From assembly GCA_025057275.1 (NCBI GenBank), contig JANWXQ010000095.1, forward strand, positions 1-64,000: 64,000 nt of DNA, given 5' to 3'. How positions within the stretch are numbered: the first letter of the stretch is position 1; each line of letters starts with the position of its first letter. This DNA comes from Chitinophagales bacterium. Its GTDB lineage: Bacteria > Bacteroidota > Bacteroidia > Chitinophagales > UBA10324. The position numbers and the translations under genes were made by a program. The notes under the pieces were generated by a model. It worked only from the letters and a program-made list of their open reading frames with translations, did not search any database and was not told the DNA's origin. Shown piece after piece: positions 23,929-33,410 of this stretch.

Positions 23929-24888
23929 ATGATTTCCATCCAGTCCACAACGCACCTGCTTCTGGGCACCTGGTTTTTGTTTGCCCACCCAGCCGAAGCG
24001 AGAGGTTTGAGTTCGTATGCATTTTTCTCGCATGATTCCGATGATGACACGCTGCTGCTGAAAAGTTTTATGCCGGTTCAGCAGGGAGGGTTGGGTTGTT
24101 TTACCGGCTATTACCCCATTGCAGGAGGAGGCTATGTCAGCGGCAACAACAACTACGGCGATAAAGAAAAAGCCCAGTTTTTTTCCCTGAAGGCCATGGA
24201 AAAGGCTCCGCCTGCAATGCTTAACGGCGTGCTGGCGCGCATCGCCTACAAGACGGTGGCACAGGCCGATGCAACGGCCCGTATCCTCGTGTACCGGCCG
24301 GACAGCAGCGGGTTTTCTCCGGGTGAGCTGATGGGGGCCTCCGATCCGGTCCTATTGAGCGAACTCCCCACCGATGGGCAACTCAGCAGCTTTCTCTTTG
24401 GTCAGGGATTACCCCTAAACGGGGATTCTTTTTTTGTCAGTCTGGAATTACCCACCCAGGCCGGTGATACGTTGGTGCTGCAATCCACAAACGACCTGTG
24501 CCGGCAACAGCCCCACTGGTCATGGGAACGCTGGGCTGACGGCACCTGGCATTCCTTGTTGAACTCATGGATGTTGGATATTGACCTGGCCTTGTTTCCG
24601 TTCGGAATGTTTAACCCGTTGATCGGAATGGAAGAAGCTGGTCTGTCTGTAGCGTTCCATGTCAGCTACCTGCCTGCCGCTGCTGCCGCCTTCGTTCACC
24701 TACAGCAACCCGAACCCAACGCTGAGGTTTGCGTTTTGGATGCTGCGGGTCGGTCAGTAGTGCCTGAACAAAGGCTAACCGGTCCGCTTCATGTCATAGA
24801 TTGCCGAGCACTGCCGAACGGACTTTACCTGGTTAGGTTACGCAGTGCCGCCAGTCAGCAATGCCGCCCGTTAGTCATTCTGCGCTGA
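23929..24888 (+). CDS. Secreted protein with T9SS C-terminal sorting domain
   Basis: A 319-residue exported protein with a signal peptide (hydrophobic HLLLGTWFLFA, cut near residue 22-25). The middle contains a beta-rich domain with an aromatic and Asp/Ser-rich composition and no recognisable catalytic motif. The last ~75 residues match a type A sorting domain: AEVCVLDAAGRSVVP, then LPNGLYLVRLRS and the terminal PLVILR. The start at 23929 is supported by the upstream TACCTTTG box and by the signal peptide. A second T9SS cargo gene follows 72 bases later under its own promoter. Function unknown. Confidence 0.78.
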   Translation: MISIQSTTHLLLGTWFLFAHPAEARGLSSYAFFSHDSDDDTLLLKSFMPVQQGGLGCFTGYYPIAGGGYVSGNNNYGDKEKAQFFSLKAMEKAPPAMLNGVLARIAYKTVAQADATARILVYRPDSSGFSPGELMGASDPVLLSELPTDGQLSSFLFGQGLPLNGDSFFVSLELPTQAGDTLVLQSTNDLCRQQPHWSWERWADGTWHSLLNSWMLDIDLALFPFGMFNPLIGMEEAGLSVAFHVSYLPAAAAAFVHLQQPEPNAEVCVLDAAGRSVVPEQRLTGPLHVIDCRALPNGLYLVRLRSAASQQCRPLVILR

Positions 24889-24908
24889 TGGAAATTTTGG
24901 ATGCTTTG

Positions 24909-24939
24909 TTTGCTGATTTCTACGCTTTTCCTACATTAG
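24909..24939 (+). promoter_or_regulatory. Promoter of the second T9SS cargo gene
   Basis: TTTG (24909-24912), a 19-base spacer and TACATTAG (24932-24939) give a promoter with one or two mismatches in the -7 box, 21 bases before the ATG at 24961. Confidence 0.6.
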
Positions 24940-24960
24940 CTCACCTAACCGAAAAAAATC

Positions 24961-26268
24961 ATGAAGAAATTTACTCTGCTCCTTGTTGCAGCATGGATGG
25001 TTTACGACGTTGGCTTTTCCCAGCAGGCTATGGCGCCGGTAGGTATGCCGCTGCACCGTTTGCCGCAAGTGAAATCCAGTAAGGAACAGTTGTTCCGGGA
25101 ATACAGAGAACGCTTTCATTCTCCTGTTCGGGACGTCAACTGGTGGCTTTGCTATGCCTTTGACATGGATAGCCTGAACGGCTTTACGGCATCGTTAAGC
25201 GGTAATTATTTGTTTAGCGACAGCAATGTGCTCGTCAATTTTGGTGATGGTTACGGCGGAACGATTGAAGGGAATCCCTGGGTACACATGCTGGGTGATG
25301 TGCACGACCCCTTGGCCTTTGCCTTTTACGAAATCAGCGACGTCACGCTAACCAGCTCCGATCCTTATTATGTGGACAGCGGAGGCATTGTCATCGCATA
25401 TTACCGAAATACCGATGCGTCCGTAGTGGACACCCTGCTGGTGTATTTCTTTGAAAGTCCGGTGGGGGGCAGCAACCTGCCGCTCTACTATTACAGCGGC
25501 AGCTTTTTCCAGCAGAACTACGGCGTTGATACCGTTTACGTTCCTTTCATTAAATACAACAAGTCGGCACACCGGCCTTCAGCAGGCAGCGCACTAAAAA
25601 CGGTGAAGGTTCCGTTGTATGAAGAAGACTCCAGCTCGTTTTTCTTTTTCAAACTTTTTGACTTAAATGACCTGTTTGTTCCCGCCGACCGTAAAGTGGT
25701 AATGGCCGTTGCCTTTAAGCCCGGCTACTCGTATACAGCTTTTCAGAACATTGCCAACCAATACAATTATGTAATTTTTGCTTCATACGAAGAAAACGGC
25801 CCCCAAACCTACCAGACCTATATTCCGCAGGAATACAATGTGTCCAGCATCATTACCACCTCGGTGCGTTACGGCATAGACCCGTACGGGTACAACGGGT
25901 TGTATGTGCCATCGTATGCTTTTTATGATACCTATGGTTTTGAACGGCATCTGATTCTGTACAATGTAACCGACGAAGTAACCGGCATTGCCGATGCTTT
26001 TGACGGAGCATTAGCCGACATGCGATTGATACCCAATCCGGCATCCGGATCTACCGAATTGTATTACACCCTGCAGCATCCGGCCGCTATGCGTCTGGAG
26101 ATCAGCGACGTTACGGGCCGTGTGCTGCATCAGGAAATACCAGGAACGATGGGTAAAGGCATCCAGCGCCATAATCTGTCGGTCAGTCGTTTTCCGGCCG
26201 GCATGTACTGGATCAGCCTGTATGCCGACGGCCAGCGCACGACCTTGCCGCTGGTAGTTAATCCCTGA
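24961..26268 (+). CDS. Secreted T9SS cargo protein, function unknown
   Basis: A 435-residue protein with a signal peptide (MKKFTLLLVAAWMVYDVGFSQ). The body is a Tyr/Ser/Asp-rich beta protein resembling extracellular jelly-roll or lectin-like modules; I recognise no specific family. The C-terminal ~75 residues are a clear type A sorting domain starting at RLIPNPASGSTELYYTL and ending FPAGMYWISLYADGQ and PLVVNP. It has its own promoter, and a short A-rich leader precedes the ATG. The gene ends 9 bases from the convergent ilvE. Confidence 0.82.
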   Translation: MKKFTLLLVAAWMVYDVGFSQQAMAPVGMPLHRLPQVKSSKEQLFREYRERFHSPVRDVNWWLCYAFDMDSLNGFTASLSGNYLFSDSNVLVNFGDGYGGTIEGNPWVHMLGDVHDPLAFAFYEISDVTLTSSDPYYVDSGGIVIAYYRNTDASVVDTLLVYFFESPVGGSNLPLYYYSGSFFQQNYGVDTVYVPFIKYNKSAHRPSAGSALKTVKVPLYEEDSSSFFFFKLFDLNDLFVPADRKVVMAVAFKPGYSYTAFQNIANQYNYVIFASYEENGPQTYQTYIPQEYNVSSIITTSVRYGIDPYGYNGLYVPSYAFYDTYGFERHLILYNVTDEVTGIADAFDGALADMRLIPNPASGSTELYYTLQHPAAMRLEISDVTGRVLHQEIPGTMGKGIQRHNLSVSRFPAGMYWISLYADGQRTTLPLVVNP

Positions 26269-26277
26269 GCTGCTGCT

Positions 26278-27366
26278 TTAATTCAGGACGGCAGCCACCA
26301 GCTTGCTTTGAACCGGAACCCGCCAGCCATAAGGATCTGGGCGGGTTCCGTATTTTATGCCGTCCAATTCGGCTTTTAATTGTTTCCACCAGGAGCGTTC
26401 CTCCACAGGAGGCAACTGCACCGTGTTCTGCCGGTGGCGGATTTCGGAAATGGCCACCACGCTGGCTGCCGTGCCAGTGCCAAAGGCGTCCTGCAGCCGA
26501 CCTTCACGGCCGGCCTGAATCAATTCGTTGATATCAATTTTTCGCTCTTCTACCCGAATGCCTTTGTCCTTCAGCAAGGTAATCAGCGAGTCGCGGGTGA
26601 CGCCCTCCAGAATAGTGCCGTCCAGTTCGGGTGTCAGAACGGTTTCGTCGATGACAAAGAACACATTCATGGTACCGATTTCCTGCACGTACCGGCGTTC
26701 GATGCCATCGAGCCAGAGCACCTGATCGTAGCCTTGTTGCAGGGCTTCCCGCAGCGGCAGCATGGTGGCTCCGTAGTTGCCGGCGGCCTTGGCATAACCG
26801 ACGCCTCCGGGAAAAGCCCGCACATAGTGTTCCATTGTAAGCACCTTAACCGGACGCGAGTAATACAATCCTGCCGGTGAGGTAATGATGATGAACTTAA
26901 AAAATTCCGTTGGCCGGATGCCGATAAACCGGTCGGTGGCAAACATGAAGGGGCGCACGTACAGCGAAGCGCCTTCCTGCTGGGGAATCCAGCGTCGGTC
27001 CAGCCAGATCAACTCGTTCAAAGCATCGTGCCAGAGCGCTTCCGGAACTGTAGGCATGCCCATGCGTTCTGCCGATAGGTTAAAGCGCAGACGGTTCATT
27101 TCCGGTCGAAACAGCAGGGGAGTGCCATCGGGTCCGCGAAAGGCCTTCATGCCCTCAAAAATGATCTGACCATAATGCAGGGCAGAAGAAGCGGGACTAA
27201 ACGGTAGGTTGCCGAACGGAATAATGTGACAATCCACCCAGCGGCCGTGCCGCCATTCGGCAACAAACATGTGGTCGCTGTACCATTTGCCAAACTGCAA
27301 CTGATTGAAATCCACTTCGTGCAAATGGCTGACCTCGGTACGTTCAATATGAATGGGAAATTTCAT
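26278..27366 (-). CDS. ilvE: Branched-chain amino acid aminotransferase (class IV PLP)
   Basis: Cytoplasmic enzyme interconverting Leu, Ile and Val with their 2-oxo acids. The 362-residue length and extended N-terminus mark the BCAT2/eukaryote-like class. Visible are ALHYGQIIFEGMKAF, the substrate Tyr/Arg region ASLYVRPFMFATD, the PLP lysine Lys193 in GVGYAKAAGNYG, the segment EIGTMNVFFV and the phosphate-binding GVTRDSLI and GTGTAASVV loops. It reads from a TACTTTAG box 15 bases upstream and is divergent from the HolD-like gene. No other branched-chain biosynthesis gene is in the window. Confidence 0.95.
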   Translation of the reverse strand: MKFPIHIERTEVSHLHEVDFNQLQFGKWYSDHMFVAEWRHGRWVDCHIIPFGNLPFSPASSALHYGQIIFEGMKAFRGPDGTPLLFRPEMNRLRFNLSAERMGMPTVPEALWHDALNELIWLDRRWIPQQEGASLYVRPFMFATDRFIGIRPTEFFKFIIITSPAGLYYSRPVKVLTMEHYVRAFPGGVGYAKAAGNYGATMLPLREALQQGYDQVLWLDGIERRYVQEIGTMNVFFVIDETVLTPELDGTILEGVTRDSLITLLKDKGIRVEERKIDINELIQAGREGRLQDAFGTGTAASVVAISEIRHRQNTVQLPPVEERSWWKQLKAELDGIKYGTRPDPYGWRVPVQSKLVAAVLN

Positions 27367-27381
27367 GCAATGGGAGTAAGG

Positions 27382-27389
27382 CTAAAGTA
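27382..27389 (-). promoter_or_regulatory. -7 box for ilvE
   Basis: Minus-strand TACTTTAG, one mismatch from TAnnTTTG, 15 bases before the ilvE ATG. It forms a divergent pair with the box at 27418-27425. Confidence 0.55.
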
Positions 27390-27417
27390 GGAAACCTTTT
27401 TCAGGCAAGCGGCCTGT

Positions 27418-27425
27418 TATCTTTG
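27418..27425 (+). promoter_or_regulatory. -7 box for the HolD-like gene
   Basis: TATCTTTG matches TAnnTTTG exactly and ends 8 bases before the ATG at 27434. The expected transcript would have at most about 5 leader bases. Confidence 0.65.
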
Positions 27426-27433
27426 AGGCCTGC

Positions 27434-27913
27434 ATGAAGCCGCTCTTCCCTGAACCCTGGCCGCTTTTTTCTCCCGGCAAAGTTTTCATGGTTCAGGAAT
27501 CGGAGCCGACGCTGCTGCAAAGATTGATGCCTGGTGAAGGGCCACTGCAACTGGCCATTTTGCTTGCCATCCCAAAAGGGCAGCAGTTGCCGGAAGAAGA
27601 CCGCAACCTGTTAATCAAGACGGTGGAATGGAAAGAAGTGGCAGTAAGTGCCGCTTCCGTGCTGGTAGTAGGTATACCGTTAACAGGCGTGCGCTTTCCT
27701 ACGCTTCAGCGACAGGTTCAGGCACCGCGGTGGCTGGCTTTTGGCCTCAGCCCGCTTCAGCTCGGGCTTCAGGTGCACACTCCCGGCCAGGCGCCCATTG
27801 TTTTTCGGGGAATTAAAATGGCGTTCAGCCCATCGCTGAAAGAGCTGCGTGCCCATGATCAACTGAAACGAACGTTTTTCTGGCAATGCCTGAAGCCCCT
27901 TATGCAAAGCTGA
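27434..27913 (+). CDS. Small protein resembling DNA polymerase III psi subunit (HolD-like), tentative
   Basis: A 159-residue cytoplasmic protein without signal peptide or membrane segment. I do not recognise it as an annotated family with certainty. Its layout recalls E. coli HolD (137 residues): a helix beginning at LPEEDRNLLIKTV, a strand VAVSAASVLVV, then APRWLAFGLSPLQLGL, and the segment FRGIKMAFSPSLKELRAHDQ followed by KRTFFWQCLKP. The last part lines up with HolD LEGAQVASPALTDLRANPTA...ALWQQI. HolD links the clamp loader to single-strand binding protein. The next gene, rdgB, overlaps its end by 28 bases. Remote homology is an inference by eye. Confidence 0.45.
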   Translation: MKPLFPEPWPLFSPGKVFMVQESEPTLLQRLMPGEGPLQLAILLAIPKGQQLPEEDRNLLIKTVEWKEVAVSAASVLVVGIPLTGVRFPTLQRQVQAPRWLAFGLSPLQLGLQVHTPGQAPIVFRGIKMAFSPSLKELRAHDQLKRTFFWQCLKPLMQS

Positions 27914-28482
27914 ACCTTGTTTTTGCCAGCCGCAACCCGCATAAGCTTGCCGAATACCGCCTGATGGCTCCCGAGTGGCTGCATCTTCGGGCGTTGGAAA
28001 AAACAAATGCAGATATTCCGGAACCACATCATTCACTGGAAGAAAATGCCCTGGCCAAGGCTCGATTGGTGTACAATCTGATTGGGGCTGATTGTTTTGC
28101 AGACGATAGCGGCCTGGAAGTAGAAGCACTGGGAGGTGCACCCGGATATCTTTCAGCGCGTTATGCAGGAGACCATGCCACGGATCAGGAGAATTTGGAT
28201 CGGCTGCTTCGGGAATTAGGACCAAATCCCAACCGCCGTGCCCGTTTTCGCACGGTTATCGCGCTGATTTGGAAGGGCAGAGAATATCAGTTTACCGGCA
28301 TCCTCCCGGGATCCATTGCGCTGCGCCCTGCTGGCAGCCAGGGCTTCGGATACGATCCGGTTTTTATTCCGGAAGGACATAGTCGCACCCTTGCGCAGAT
28401 GACGGTGGCAGAAAAAAATGCGCTAAGCCATCGCAGGCTATGTTTTGATCAGATGGTCATGGCTTTGCGGCAGCTGGCCTGA
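27886..28482 (+). CDS. rdgB: Non-canonical purine NTP diphosphatase (RdgB/HAM1)
   Basis: House-cleaning pyrophosphatase that removes ITP, dITP and XTP from the nucleotide pool. The 198 residues contain the N-terminal LVFASRNPHKLAEYR, the metal site SLEENALAKARLVY, FADDSGLEVEALGGAPGYLSARYAG, GYDPVFIPEGHSRTLAQM and the final LSHRRLCFDQM. The length is normal. The chosen ATG at 27886 lies inside the end of the HolD-like gene, an overlap of 28 bases that suggests co-translation. The SHR motif and the GYDPVF loop are both intact. Confidence 0.94.
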   Translation: MPEAPYAKLNLVFASRNPHKLAEYRLMAPEWLHLRALEKTNADIPEPHHSLEENALAKARLVYNLIGADCFADDSGLEVEALGGAPGYLSARYAGDHATDQENLDRLLRELGPNPNRRARFRTVIALIWKGREYQFTGILPGSIALRPAGSQGFGYDPVFIPEGHSRTLAQMTVAEKNALSHRRLCFDQMVMALRQLA

Positions 28483-28556
28483 AGCGTTACAACATTTTTA
28501 GTATACTACCGGTTACTAAGGGATGAAAGTGGTTTCTCCTGGCCGTTTCATTCGCC

Positions 28557-28564
28557 TAATTTAG
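28557..28564 (+). promoter_or_regulatory. -7 box for the FG-GAP protein gene
   Basis: TAATTTAG, one mismatch from TAnnTTTG, ends 6 bases before the ATG at 28571. It suggests a leaderless transcript. Confidence 0.5.
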
Positions 28565-28570
28565 CACCGG

Positions 28571-30784
28571 ATGAAACGGCCTCTTGTTCTGGCGGGTTTG
28601 TTGCAAGCGATGGCTTTTTCAGCACCAGCCCAGCACGTAGCCAATCATCAGATTCCCGTTACCAGAAGCAACAATCAGGCCTTTGCCTTTCCCTGGGTGG
28701 GCGGCCTGAACAATGCGCAGTTTTCTGAGGGCGACCTGAACAACGACGGCATCGCCGATTTATTCGTCTTTGATCGTACCGGTAACAAGGTGTTGACCTT
28801 TCTCAATGGAGGCACAGTGGGAAAAACGGATTATCAGTATGCTCCCGCTTATGAAGCAGGTTTCCCCACAATGACCGATTGGGCGTTGCTGGAAGATTAT
28901 AACTGCGATAACATACCTGACATCTGGTGCTTTACCCGCGGGCCACTATCTGATCCGGGATTTGGCATTCAGGTTTATCAAGGCTATTACGACAGCAACA
29001 ACCGCATTCAGTTCGTTAATGCCGACAGCCTGCTGAAGTATCCGGTAAATAGCCTGGAGGTGAATTTGTTTGTCAGCCCGATCGACATACCCGCCATTGT
29101 GGATGTCAACAACGATGGTGATAAAGACGTTTTGACCTTCCAGATCACCGGAGGCTTTTTGATGTACTTTGAAAATCTCAGCAAGGAGGGGGGGCAGGGT
29201 TGCGACACCTTGCGGTTTGTAAAAAAAGACGATTGTTGGGGTGATTTCTACGAAAGCGGCTTTTACCGGGAAGTGTCGTTGAATGAACCGTGTCCGTTCC
29301 AGCTTGGTGGCGGGGGAGGAGAGGCGGAAGCTTCCACGCGCCTGCATGCCGGCTCTACCGTCCTTGCCTGGGATTTTGATTCCAATGGCACAAAAGACGT
29401 AGTGCTCGGCGACATTTCGTTTACCAATCTGGTGTTTCTGGACAATTGCGGCACCCCTGCTGATGCCAATATGTGTGCGCAGGATACGTTATTCCCTTCG
29501 TATGATGTTTCCGCTGATGTTTTTGTATTTCCTGCTGCTTTTCTTGCCGATGTGAACAACGACGGGCTTAAAGACCTGCTGGTAACACCCAATGCAGCCG
29601 GAGGATCGGAAAACTATCACTGCGTATGGCATTACCGGAATCAGGGAACTTCCGCTAATGCCAACTTCACTTTTCAGAGCGATACCTTTTTGGTCGGCGA
29701 CATGCTGGACTTTGGCGAGGGTTGTTATGCGGTATTTTTTGATGCCAACGCCGATGGATTGCTGGATATCATTGCAGCAAATCGCGGATACTTTCGTCCG
29801 GACCTTTTTCAACTGTACAGCGGCCAGATAGCATATCTGCAAAATACCGGCACCGCGCAGCAACCGGCGTTCCGCCTCGTTACCACAGACTACAGTCAGA
29901 TCAGCGATTTGGGCATCACGGCTCTGGTGCCGACGTTCGGTGACCTGGATGGTGACGGCGACGCCGACCTGCTTACCGGCAAGGAAGACGGAACACTATT
30001 GTACTTTAAGAATACAGCCCAGCCCGGCGCAGCGCCCAAGTTTACTTTTCACAGCGCCATGTATGGCAACATCGATGTAGGCAATTTTAGCGCTCCCCAG
30101 CTGGTGGACGTTAATCGCGATGGTCTGCTGGATCTGGTCATAGGAGAGGAAAGCGGCAATCTGAACTATTACGAAAACACCGGTTCGGCCAGCCAACCCA
30201 AATTCACGTTGAAGACCAATTTCTTCGGTGCAGTGAAGGTTAACCTGCCCGGTTATCCCACCGGATACTCCGTGCCTTTTTTATTTGACCACAACGATGG
30301 CAATGGCTGGCAATTGCTTGTAGGAGGGGAACGGGGCACCTTGATGCACTACAAGAACATCGACGGCAATCTGGACGGTGCCTTTACTTTGGTTGACAGC
30401 GTGTATGCAGGCATTCGTGCAGGATATCGCTCCACCGTTTCTGGAGCCGATGTCAACGCCGATGGGTTGGTTGACCTGCTGGTGGGCAATTACCGCGGCG
30501 GAATGACCTTTTACGACAGCAAAATCGTATCGGTACCATTGGAGGAGGCGCCGGCTTCCGTTAAGGTTTTCCCCAATCCGGCCGGCCATCAGATTCAGAT
30601 TCAGATGCCCTACTCGAACGCCCGCGTACTGCTGATGGATGCTTTAGGCAGACAGCGAAAGGAACAACTGTCGCCGGGCCAATCGCTCGGGATCGACGTT
30701 ACCGACCTTCCACAGGGCTGGTACACCGTTCACGTTGTATATCCCACACAACGGTTGGTAGCTAACCTTTTGCTGGTCAAATAG
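28571..30784 (+). CDS. FG-GAP/VCBS beta-propeller protein secreted by T9SS
   Basis: A 737-residue extracellular protein. A signal peptide (cut after FSAPAQ, near residue 20) is followed by repeated calcium-binding blade motifs of the FG-GAP/VCBS type: DLNNDGIADLFVFD, DVNNDGDKDVLTF, DFDSNGTKDVVLGD, DVNNDGLKDLLVTPN, DLDGDGDADLLTGKEDG, DVNRDGLLDLVIGEESG and DVNADGLVDLLVGNY. Together they would make an integrin-like propeller. The last ~80 residues form a type A sorting domain (VFPNPAGHQIQIQM, LPQGWYTVHVV). It precedes two large PKD surface proteins and may join them in adhesion; ligand unknown. Confidence 0.85.
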   Translation: MKRPLVLAGLLQAMAFSAPAQHVANHQIPVTRSNNQAFAFPWVGGLNNAQFSEGDLNNDGIADLFVFDRTGNKVLTFLNGGTVGKTDYQYAPAYEAGFPTMTDWALLEDYNCDNIPDIWCFTRGPLSDPGFGIQVYQGYYDSNNRIQFVNADSLLKYPVNSLEVNLFVSPIDIPAIVDVNNDGDKDVLTFQITGGFLMYFENLSKEGGQGCDTLRFVKKDDCWGDFYESGFYREVSLNEPCPFQLGGGGGEAEASTRLHAGSTVLAWDFDSNGTKDVVLGDISFTNLVFLDNCGTPADANMCAQDTLFPSYDVSADVFVFPAAFLADVNNDGLKDLLVTPNAAGGSENYHCVWHYRNQGTSANANFTFQSDTFLVGDMLDFGEGCYAVFFDANADGLLDIIAANRGYFRPDLFQLYSGQIAYLQNTGTAQQPAFRLVTTDYSQISDLGITALVPTFGDLDGDGDADLLTGKEDGTLLYFKNTAQPGAAPKFTFHSAMYGNIDVGNFSAPQLVDVNRDGLLDLVIGEESGNLNYYENTGSASQPKFTLKTNFFGAVKVNLPGYPTGYSVPFLFDHNDGNGWQLLVGGERGTLMHYKNIDGNLDGAFTLVDSVYAGIRAGYRSTVSGADVNADGLVDLLVGNYRGGMTFYDSKIVSVPLEEAPASVKVFPNPAGHQIQIQMPYSNARVLLMDALGRQRKEQLSPGQSLGIDVTDLPQGWYTVHVVYPTQRLVANLLLVK

Positions 30785-30802
30785 CTCCTGTTGGTTTTTT
30801 TC

Positions 30803-30810
30803 TATCTTTA
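30803..30810 (+). promoter_or_regulatory. -7 box for the first PKD protein gene
   Basis: TATCTTTA, one mismatch from TAnnTTTG, 29 bases before the ATG at 30840. No box is visible in the 21-base gap to the second PKD gene, so both are probably read from here. Confidence 0.5.
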
Positions 30811-30839
30811 AACGCAGGTCTGTTCTGCGTACTGCGCAC

Positions 30840-33389
30840 ATGCAAAGGCCGCTGTTCCTTCTGGCGCTGTTTTTTTTGACATCGCCCATCACCTCTGCCA
30901 CGCATATTGTAGGGGGAGAAATGTCTTATGAATGCCTGGGAAACAATAACTACCTGATCACGCTAAAGGTTTACCGCGACTGTTACCTCGGCCAGGCGCC
31001 GTTTGACAATCCTACCTACGTGTTTATCTACGATGGCAACGGAACGCAATATACCTACCTGAGTATTCCCTTTCCCGGGTCGGACACGTTGCCCAACAAT
31101 GCCAACAATCCATGCATTATCGTTCCGCCCAACATCTGTGTGGAAGAAGCGGTCTTTCAATGGCAGGTCAACCTTCCTGCCAATGGCACCGGCTACAAGA
31201 TGATTTATCAGCGTTGCTGCCGCAACAACACCATCGTTAACCTGATCAATCCGGGTGCTACCGGAGCAACGTATGAAGCTACCATGCCCGGCTCTTCATT
31301 GGCAACGTGCAACAGCAGTCCGTATTTCAACAATTTTCCCCCAACAGTCATCTGTGCCAATTATCCTTTTGTATTTGATCATTCGGCCAGCGACCCTGAC
31401 GGCGATTCCCTGGTGTATGAATTGTGCTCCCCCTACGATGGAGCCACGTCGTTAAATCCATATCCCTTTCCTCCAATGGCCTATTCGTTTGTCAATTTTG
31501 CCGCTCCTTATTCGGCTACGAACCCCATGGGAGGAGCGCCTGCCATGTCTATTGATCCGGTTACCGGCTTGCTCACGGTAACCCCTACAACAATCGGTCA
31601 GTTTGTGGTGGGCGTATGCGTTTCCGAATATCGGAACGGCGTCTTGCTCAGTAAAAAGCGAAGAGATTTTCAGTTTAACGTGGCGGCCTGCACGTTGCCG
31701 GCCGTGGCCTCCATCCCTTCAGTAGCCAATACCTGCGACGATTACACATTTACGTTCCCGAACTTAAGTACGGGAGCCAACAGTTATTTCTGGGACTTTG
31801 GCGTGCCCGGTATCAACAGCGACACGTCCAACCTGTTCAGTCCCACCTTTACATATCCGGATACCGGACTTTATTACGTCACCCTAATAGCGAATCCGAA
31901 CTCGCCCTGCAGCGATACGGCCACCATGAAGGTGCTGGTGTATCCCACCTTTGACGGCAACATCGTTTTTGATGACGGCTGTGTTGGTGAACCCATACAG
32001 TTTTACGATTCGTCCACGACCACCTTCGGATCGGTAACGTCATGGCTCTGGACGTTTGGCAATCTGGGAAACAGCTTTCAGCAAAACCCTGTGTTTACTT
32101 TTCCTGCCACCGGCTCCTATCAGGTAACACTGCAGGTGCAGAATTCGCTCGGATGCGTGGATACCGTAAATGCAACTATAAATATTTATCCTAAACCCGG
32201 TGCCTGGGCCGCTCCGGACACAACGATTTGCTACCTGGACACGATTCAGTTAAGCGCCAGCGGAAACGGTAATTATCAATGGTCACCTGCTTACGGACTC
32301 AGCAGTGCAACAGCAGCCCAACCGCTGGCCTCGCCGGATGTGAGCACCACCTATACGCTAACGGTTACCAATCAGTGGGGTTGTTCCGACAAGGATAGCA
32401 TTTCCATTAATGTGGCAGGTCCGTTTGTTTTGCAAGTCAGCGGCGACACCGTGATTTGTCCGGGTGGAACAGCTCAGTTGACCGTATCGGGCGGAGGAAC
32501 GTATTGGTGGCAGCCGGCTACAGGTTTATCGGATCCGTTTTCTGCTCATCCCACGGCAACTCCCAGCCAAACCACCATCTACCAGGTGACCACCCAATTG
32601 GGCTCCTGTGCCGATACCGCTTATGTGGCTGTGGTGATCAAACCCTTTCCCAACATAGCCGCAGGCGATGATCAGAAAATTTGTTATGGAGACAGTGTGC
32701 AAATAGAAGCCTGTTGTGCCACCCATTATCAATGGTCACCCGCCAATTGGCTCACGCAAAGCACCATTGCTGATCCGGTGGCGTTTCCGCCCATTACCAC
32801 GTGGTTTTACGTGTCGGCAAAGGATACGAACAGCTGCCCGCTGACGGTAAAAGATTCGCTGCTGGTTACGGTCATCTATCCGCCGCCATTGAACAGCACG
32901 CCGGATACCGTCATGTTTCTGGGCACCTCAGCGCAGTTGTATTCCTGGGGAGCAGAATACTATGAATGGTTTCCGCCCACCTACCTGAGCGACACGGACA
33001 TTCCCAACCCTTCGGTAACGCCCCTGGAATCCATTACCTACTACGTGTCGGCCATCACCGCTGACGGTTGCCGCTTGTGGGATACAATTTCCATTACCGT
33101 TTTTGAAGATCCGTATGTGGTGCTTCCCAACGCATTCACACCCAATGGCGATGGCATCAACGACCGCTTTATGCCTATCATCCTGGGCTTGTTTGAGCTG
33201 GAAGAATTCAGTGTATTCAACCGATGGGGCATACTGTTGTATTCCACCAACGATCCCAAAACAGGTTGGGATGGCACCTTTCAGGGACGAGAGGAGGAAA
33301 TAGGCACCTATGTTTGTCTGGTTAAAGGCCGTTCATTGAGTACGGGCAGGCCTTATTTCTTAAAAGGAAATGTGATCTTGATCCGTTAA
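30840..33389 (+). CDS. Gliding-motility-type surface protein with PKD domains, first paralogue
   Basis: An 849-residue secreted protein. After the signal peptide the mature part begins THIVGGEMSYECLG, the start of a conserved Cys-rich N-terminal module of about 260 residues (YQRCCRN, NNFPPTVICA, FDHSASDPDGDSLVYELC). PKD-like domains follow (YFWDFG, TFTYPDTGLYYVTL, WLWTFGNLG), then about four repeats of a module with consensus YxWxPxxxL...P...P..TxxYxV, and last the gliding-motility-associated C-terminal sorting domain (LPNAFTPNGDGINDRFMP, FNRWGILLY). It is exported by T9SS and is probably an adhesin. The second paralogue begins 21 bases after its stop. Confidence 0.88.
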   Translation: MQRPLFLLALFFLTSPITSATHIVGGEMSYECLGNNNYLITLKVYRDCYLGQAPFDNPTYVFIYDGNGTQYTYLSIPFPGSDTLPNNANNPCIIVPPNICVEEAVFQWQVNLPANGTGYKMIYQRCCRNNTIVNLINPGATGATYEATMPGSSLATCNSSPYFNNFPPTVICANYPFVFDHSASDPDGDSLVYELCSPYDGATSLNPYPFPPMAYSFVNFAAPYSATNPMGGAPAMSIDPVTGLLTVTPTTIGQFVVGVCVSEYRNGVLLSKKRRDFQFNVAACTLPAVASIPSVANTCDDYTFTFPNLSTGANSYFWDFGVPGINSDTSNLFSPTFTYPDTGLYYVTLIANPNSPCSDTATMKVLVYPTFDGNIVFDDGCVGEPIQFYDSSTTTFGSVTSWLWTFGNLGNSFQQNPVFTFPATGSYQVTLQVQNSLGCVDTVNATINIYPKPGAWAAPDTTICYLDTIQLSASGNGNYQWSPAYGLSSATAAQPLASPDVSTTYTLTVTNQWGCSDKDSISINVAGPFVLQVSGDTVICPGGTAQLTVSGGGTYWWQPATGLSDPFSAHPTATPSQTTIYQVTTQLGSCADTAYVAVVIKPFPNIAAGDDQKICYGDSVQIEACCATHYQWSPANWLTQSTIADPVAFPPITTWFYVSAKDTNSCPLTVKDSLLVTVIYPPPLNSTPDTVMFLGTSAQLYSWGAEYYEWFPPTYLSDTDIPNPSVTPLESITYYVSAITADGCRLWDTISITVFEDPYVVLPNAFTPNGDGINDRFMPIILGLFELEEFSVFNRWGILLYSTNDPKTGWDGTFQGREEEIGTYVCLVKGRSLSTGRPYFLKGNVILIR

Positions 33390-33410
33390 AACCCAATCCG
33401 AACGTTTTAC

